From the NCBI GenBank assembly GCA_009193035.1, contig SWDT01000380.1, positions 1 to 21,086 of the forward strand: a stretch of 21,086 nt of DNA, written 5' to 3'. Origin of the DNA: Halicephalobus mephisto. Lineage: Eukaryota > Nematoda > Chromadorea > Rhabditida > Panagrolaimidae. Below the pieces are notes generated by a model that saw nothing but the letters and a program-made list of their open reading frames with translations, was not told the DNA's origin and made no database searches. This document shows, piece after piece, positions 19,601 to 21,086 of the stretch. How positions within the stretch are numbered: position 1 is the first letter of the stretch; each line of letters opens with the position of its first letter. A program made the translations under genes and the position numbers.

Positions 19601-21086
19601 TAAGCCCGTGTTTATCTGCGTAAAATTAAGATGTTTTTTTTTTAATTTTAAACTAACCTGTACAGGAATATTATCTGAACTTGTTGATTCAGAAAACGGA
19701 TGATGAGGATTTGGATGTTTTAAAGCCGATCTCGGACCAGATTGCGGATGTTCTGGTTGTTTTTCTTCACTATGTTTTCTCGTCAATACGATATTCGTTG
19801 GTTGATTTTGATTACCTTCATGATGGATAACATGACCATCGATGGAGCCTTTTTTAACTTTTCCACCTTGATGAGGTTTCGGATGAGGAGTATCATGTCT
19901 TTCAAAATTTTGCGAAATTCCAGGTTGACTGTCTTCGTCCAAAGTTGAATCGGCTTCCATCCCGAAGTGGACTTTCGGACCTCCGATGAACGCCTTGTTC
20001 GAATTAGGTTTCGAAATTTCGTTTTGATTTGATTGTTGAGGTAGAAGATAACACGTAAGAACCCTCATGTTTGAAATCGAATCCTGAACTTGAGTAAATT
20101 TCAACATGGCTTGAGATTGATTCTCAGATAACCACAGGGCTTGAAGATTAAAAAGTACATTAATTGTAAATGGTAAATATCGTAGTTGATTTCCACAAAC
20201 ATCCAAAACTCGTAATTTAACAAGTTTACCTATTTCCAACGGTAATTCTTTCAATTGATTGTCTCGTAACGAAAGTACAGTAAGACCATCACAATTACCT
20301 ATTAACGGTGGAATATTTGTTAAATTATTTTTGTCGACATTCAAAACTTGTAATTTTTTCAAACTAGACAATGTTGATGGAAGTTCCTGAAGCAAATTAT
20401 GCATCAAATAAAGTTCAATCAAATTCGAACAACTTCCAATTGCCGGGGTCAACGAACTCAAATTATTATTGTCCATTTTCATAATTTGTAGTTTTTTTAA
20501 TAACCTTATGCTGTTGGGCAAATATTGAAGACAATTTTGACTCAAAATTAAATCGGTTAATTTTTCCAATTCTCCTAATCCTTCCGGAAGTTTGATTAAC
20601 TTATTCGAAGAAATATCCAATTGTTCCAAATTTTTACAATTCAAAATTCCCTCAGGCAATTCTTCCAAATGATTTTCATCAATATAAAGTTCTTGAAGAC
20701 TTCTCAAAGCATAAATTTCATTCGGCAAATCATCGAGTTCGTTTTGTCCAACGTCCAATCTTTGAAGATTGATCAAATTTGACATCGAAGACGGCAAAGA
20801 ATGCAAATGATTTTCCCTGACTTCTAGAGATTTCAAATTTTGCAAATTTCCGAGATCTTGAGGCAATTTCGTCAAAGATGTATCATTGAGATTCAGATGA
20901 GTCAACGAGGTAACTTGTGAAATAGAATCCGGCAATCGAGCAATGGGATTAGAGCTGATATCCAAAATCCTTAAATTTTTGCAAGATCGAAGTTCATCAG
21001 GAATATCACTAATATCTACAAAGTTTAATTTTATATAAATTTTAATCCTAAAAGTTACCATTTCGAGAAACATTCAACTCCATCAG
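13698..21086 (-). CDS. scrib (let-413): Scribble/LET-413 LAP polarity scaffold, LRR plus four PDZ, 5' partial
   Basis: Eight exons on the minus strand join in frame to 1437 visible residues: 21086-21059 (partial, continues beyond the window), 21015-19658, 18447-18196, 17611-16151, 15223-14795, 14668-14087, 14040-13891 and 13751-13698. Exons 1-2 give about 14 leucine-rich repeats of 23 residues, ending in ALWLSENQSQ; with VLTCYLLPQQ and then DTPHPK this marks the LAP-specific segment. Exon 3 has KLKRINTPHYKSIR. Exon 4 has four PDZ domains, at about residues 602-691, 725-807, 837-928 and 934-1028, with carboxylate loops GLGLSI, SPGFSL, SLGLSI and AIGLSI. The tail is Ser/Pro/Asn-rich with a charged helix (residues RKRHEWRQARL) and ends IQFMDD. 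Scribble is a cortical scaffold that sets epithelial apico-basal polarity with Dlg and Lgl and binds C-terminal peptides through its PDZs. Four PDZs distinguish it from Erbin-type LAPs. The first two or three LRRs and the start codon lie outside the window. Confidence 0.95.
15301..15667. mobile_element. hAT-like MITE with perfect 8-bp target duplication
   Basis: A 367-bp element in an intron of the Scribble gene begins GGTACTTATGGAT and ends with its exact 13-base inverse; complementarity continues imperfectly for about 12 more bases. It is flanked on both sides by GAAAAATC (15293-15300 and 15668-15675), a perfect 8-bp duplication, the length left by hAT transposases. The interior is non-coding and has its own internal inverted repeat (GGTGTTTT near 15480 against AAACACCAAAAC near 15515). 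The termini are not the usual CAGG-type hAT ends, so the superfamily call rests on duplication length. Confidence 0.8.
15852..16127. mobile_element. TA-flanked MITE, copy C, internally duplicated
   Basis: A 276-bp member of the family at 9210-9571, in the opposite orientation, in the intron between the PDZ exon and the next exon of the Scribble gene. It starts CAGTAGAACTAGGATATAAG and ends with the inverse; TA flanks are at 15850-15851 and 16128-16129. A core of about 100 bp (from TTATAGCATACG through CTGTCTTCAAAT to ATATATCCTTTCTTATAA) occurs twice in a row, explaining why it is about 108 bp longer than copies A and B. It ends only 23 bp from the PDZ-exon donor (exon edge 16151). Confidence 0.8.
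17481..17555 (-). repeat. Coding 15-bp minisatellite in the Scribble gene
   Basis: Five 15-bp units, the middle three identical (GGTTGAATTACTGTT on the plus strand) and the outer two slightly diverged. On the gene strand they encode the pentapeptide QPTVI about four times in a row, in the linker just before PDZ1. Identical units imply recent slippage; the reading frame is kept, so alleles should differ by whole pentapeptides. Confidence 0.9.
17612..18195. other. Low-complexity Scribble intron
   Basis: A 584-bp intron made mostly of A- and T-runs (AAATAAAA-like strings). Apart from splice sites I see no gene or mobile element. The string AAATTTTAAATTTAAAAAAT near 17820 is partly self-complementary. 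Confidence 0.6.
18684..18906. repeat. Three tandem copies of a 77-78 bp unit
   Basis: Units starting ATTCTGAAATT at 18684, 18761 and 18839 are nearly identical through CATACTGTATAAAA and a variable A-rich end. Within each unit TTCTGAAA and TTTCAGAA form a small inverted repeat, so each could fold into a hairpin. Located in the 1210-bp Scribble intron between LRR and linker exons. The strong identity implies recent duplication. Confidence 0.85.
19304..19398. repeat. Palindromic element, copy 1
   Basis: A 95-bp unit whose left end TTAGGAAATTTGTTTAAAA pairs with the inverse of its right end (TTAGGGAGTTTGTTTAAAA); an inner pair, CTTACATGG and CCATGTGAG, continues the stem. The loop contains TGTTTTTTTGGGATTCCCTTTC. 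It lies in the large Scribble intron and is repeated at 19424. Confidence 0.75.
19424..19521. repeat. Palindromic element, copy 2
   Basis: A 98-bp second copy in the same orientation as 19304-19398, 25 bp downstream, with ends ATAAGGGAATTTGTTT and the inverse ATAAGGGAGTTTGTTT. From GGTGTTTTTTT to AAACAAACTCCCT the two copies differ at only one or two bases. Ends and flanks differ (TTAGG against ATAAGG), suggesting the palindrome spreads as a foldback or MITE-like unit, or was duplicated with flanking change. Confidence 0.75.

Overview
The window looks like nuclear DNA of a nematode, most likely a free-living rhabditid-type (chromadorean) worm. The support is AT-rich DNA, many introns of 41-50 bp with GT..TTTCAG-type ends, a seven-transmembrane receptor of the nematode Str/Srh chemoreceptor type, and a secreted protein with three ShKT domains. 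No species can be named from the sequence alone.

Layout from left to right. (1) + strand, 107-1850: a divergent Hsp70-like gene without a C-terminal lid, whose nucleotide-binding half carries four clustered frameshifts. (2) - strand, 2018-2906: a secreted ten-cysteine protein of unknown function, including a short terminal exon that a simple ORF reading misses. (3) 2907-4913: a 2 kb shared upstream region holding a 224-bp MITE-like element. (4) + strand, 4914-6703: a secreted M14A carboxypeptidase with A-type specificity. (5) - strand, 6761-7718: a three-ShKT secreted protein, convergent with the carboxypeptidase and only 57 bp from it stop to stop; its single intron carries a MITE. (6) - strand, 7978-8915: an ALKBH6 dioxygenase in five exons. 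(7) 9210-9571: two head-to-tail copies of a TA-flanked MITE. (8) - strand, 9879-10892: an intronless Srh-like chemoreceptor. (9) 10893-13697: a poorly understood stretch with one tentative small spliced gene, a G+C-rich patch with direct repeats, and a 16-bp minisatellite. (10) - strand, 13698 to the right edge: a Scribble/LAP polarity gene in at least eight exons, with LRRs, the LAP-specific segment, four PDZ domains and a long Ser/Pro/Asn-rich tail. Its 5' end lies outside the window, and its introns hold a hAT-like MITE, a third copy of the TA-flanked MITE, and two kinds of local repeat.

The genes do not form one pathway. The carboxypeptidase, the ten-cysteine protein and perhaps the ShKT protein are secreted; GATA-type sites upstream of the first two would fit gut expression, but that is inference. 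The most notable gene-level observation is the four-PDZ Scribble, the arrangement known from flies and vertebrates, whereas C. elegans LET-413 has one PDZ. I found no clear evidence of an entirely new biological system; the remaining novelty is in the repeat families and the unassigned 11.4-13.1 kb stretch.
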